From contig CAYVCY010000050.1 of assembly GCA_964450265.1 (NCBI GenBank), positions 1 to 13,225 of the forward strand: DNA of 13,225 nt, given 5' to 3'. The notes under the pieces were generated by a model. The model ran no database searches. It was not told the DNA's origin and worked only from the letters and a program-made list of their open reading frames with translations. Position numbers and translations under genes: made by a program. Below, one piece after another: positions 13,005 through 13,225 of the stretch. This DNA is from JAEZJZ01 sp964450265. Its GTDB lineage: Bacteria > Bacillota > UBA994 > UBA5500. Every line of letters starts with the position of its first letter. The stretch's first letter is position 1.

Positions 13005-13046
13005 AATGCACCTTCTGTTGCCATAATAGGGCATGGGAGGTGCATT
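13005..13046 (+). promoter_or_regulatory. long hairpin enclosing the ribosome binding site of the spore-protein gene
   Basis: A continuous 14-bp stem pairs 13005-13018 with 13033-13046. It has a perfect AATGCACCT / AGGTGCATT base and three G-U wobbles above, extended by GCC/GGC and a 7-nt loop. The 3' arm contains the whole GGGAGG (13035-13040) of the spore-protein gene. It may serve as the terminator of the perR transcript (a weak T-tail, ATTTCT, follows), as a translational lock, or both. Confidence 0.55.
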
Positions 13047-13049
13047 TCT

Positions 13050-13225
13050 GTGCTTAATCAAGAGAAACAGGCAACGGGAAGCAGGAATCCAGGTAGTGGC
13101 AGAGGGGATGCCGGTGTGAAGAAGAGCACGAAGAAGCAGAAAGCGCCGACAGCAAGAGACTTGATGAAGCTGGAGATTGCGGATGAACTAGGGCTGCTCA
13201 GCAAGGTGCGTTCAGTCGGTTGGGA
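13050..13225 (+). CDS. alpha/beta-type small acid-soluble spore protein (partial, 5' end)
   Basis: The GTG at 13050 follows GGGAGG by 9 nt. The 58 visible residues start with a Lys/Gly/Ser-rich leader of about 35 residues, then reach ARDLMKLEIADELGLLSKVR and SVGW. That segment matches the conserved first helix of alpha/beta SASPs, including the E-I-A site where the GPR protease cuts at germination and the following K-V-x-x-V-G-W. The second conserved block (GGLTAxExGxxGG) should lie just past the window edge. Known role: these proteins coat spore DNA in the A-like form and protect it from UV, heat and chemicals. The basic leader is longer than in typical Bacillus SASPs, as in some clostridial relatives. 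Confidence 0.85.
   Translation, partial: MLNQEKQATGSRNPGSGRGDAGVKKSTKKQKAPTARDLMKLEIADELGLLSKVRSVGW

Noticed and set aside
13022..13028. CATAATA, a match to the sigma-G/sigma-F -10 consensus ahead of the spore-protein gene
   Set aside because: The only matching -35 (GAATG at 13004-13008) is 13 nt away instead of about 17-18, and transcription would start inside the ribosome binding site. It may still matter, but I cannot support it as a promoter.
1..13225. CRISPR arrays, tRNA or rRNA genes, insertion sequences, phage genes
   Set aside because: No regularly spaced repeats, cloverleaf-like sequence, transposase or phage protein was seen on either strand by reading; small elements could still be missed without a search tool.

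Overview
The window looks like a chromosomal segment of an endospore-forming member of the Bacillota (Firmicutes) with mid-range GC. The main signs are the start of an alpha/beta-type small acid-soluble spore protein at the right edge, strong GGAGG-type ribosome binding sites in front of nearly every gene, frequent GTG/TTG starts, a PerR-type Fur regulator with the Bacillus ligand spacing, and a TIGR01906-type membrane protein. No phage, insertion sequence, CRISPR, rRNA or tRNA was seen. The lineage below phylum cannot be fixed from this sequence.

Layout, left to right. (1) 1-326: the C-terminal end of an ABC-2 type permease (+), running tail-to-tail into a cyclase-family hydrolase (-) and an MTA/SAH nucleosidase (-) that form a two-gene unit. 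(2) 1671-2817: a region of small genes and RNA-like structure. It holds a cluster of inverted repeats, a 59-residue Arg/Cys-rich protamine-like protein (-), and a 100-residue protein of unknown function with a C-terminal membrane segment (+) that has its own promoter and terminator. (3) 2818-5531 (-): a secreted or surface beta-propeller protein followed by an OsmC-family protein whose catalytic cysteine position is an in-frame TGA. (4) 5664-7737 (+): a 20-codon remnant resembling a ribbon-helix-helix antitoxin, an AbgA-like M20 amidohydrolase with a terminator, and a membrane-anchored diiron ferritin-like protein. (5) 8037-10820 (-): a type II-like asparaginase and a Na/Pi cotransporter with a PhoU-like tail and a candidate Pho box upstream. 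(6) 11126-13225 (+): a TIGR01906 membrane protein, a TPR protein, a PerR-like regulator with a 35-residue RCKP-type rubredoxin-like protein, and the start of the spore protein.

The standout is the OsmC-family gene at 2818-3189 (-). The stretch reading ...GPGELFMAGIGG-(TGA)-MSLGVAGYC... is continuous OsmC homology across the TGA, and the TGA sits where the family has its peroxidatic Cys. Fourteen nucleotides after it lies a 7-bp hairpin with a GGUA loop that meets the published bacterial SECIS rules. This is a strong selenoprotein candidate that an automatic annotation would truncate to an 80-residue fragment starting after the UGA.

Several genes share a redox theme: the OsmC-like protein, the diiron ferritin-like protein, PerR and the rubredoxin-like protein. 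They are not one operon, so any joint role is inference.
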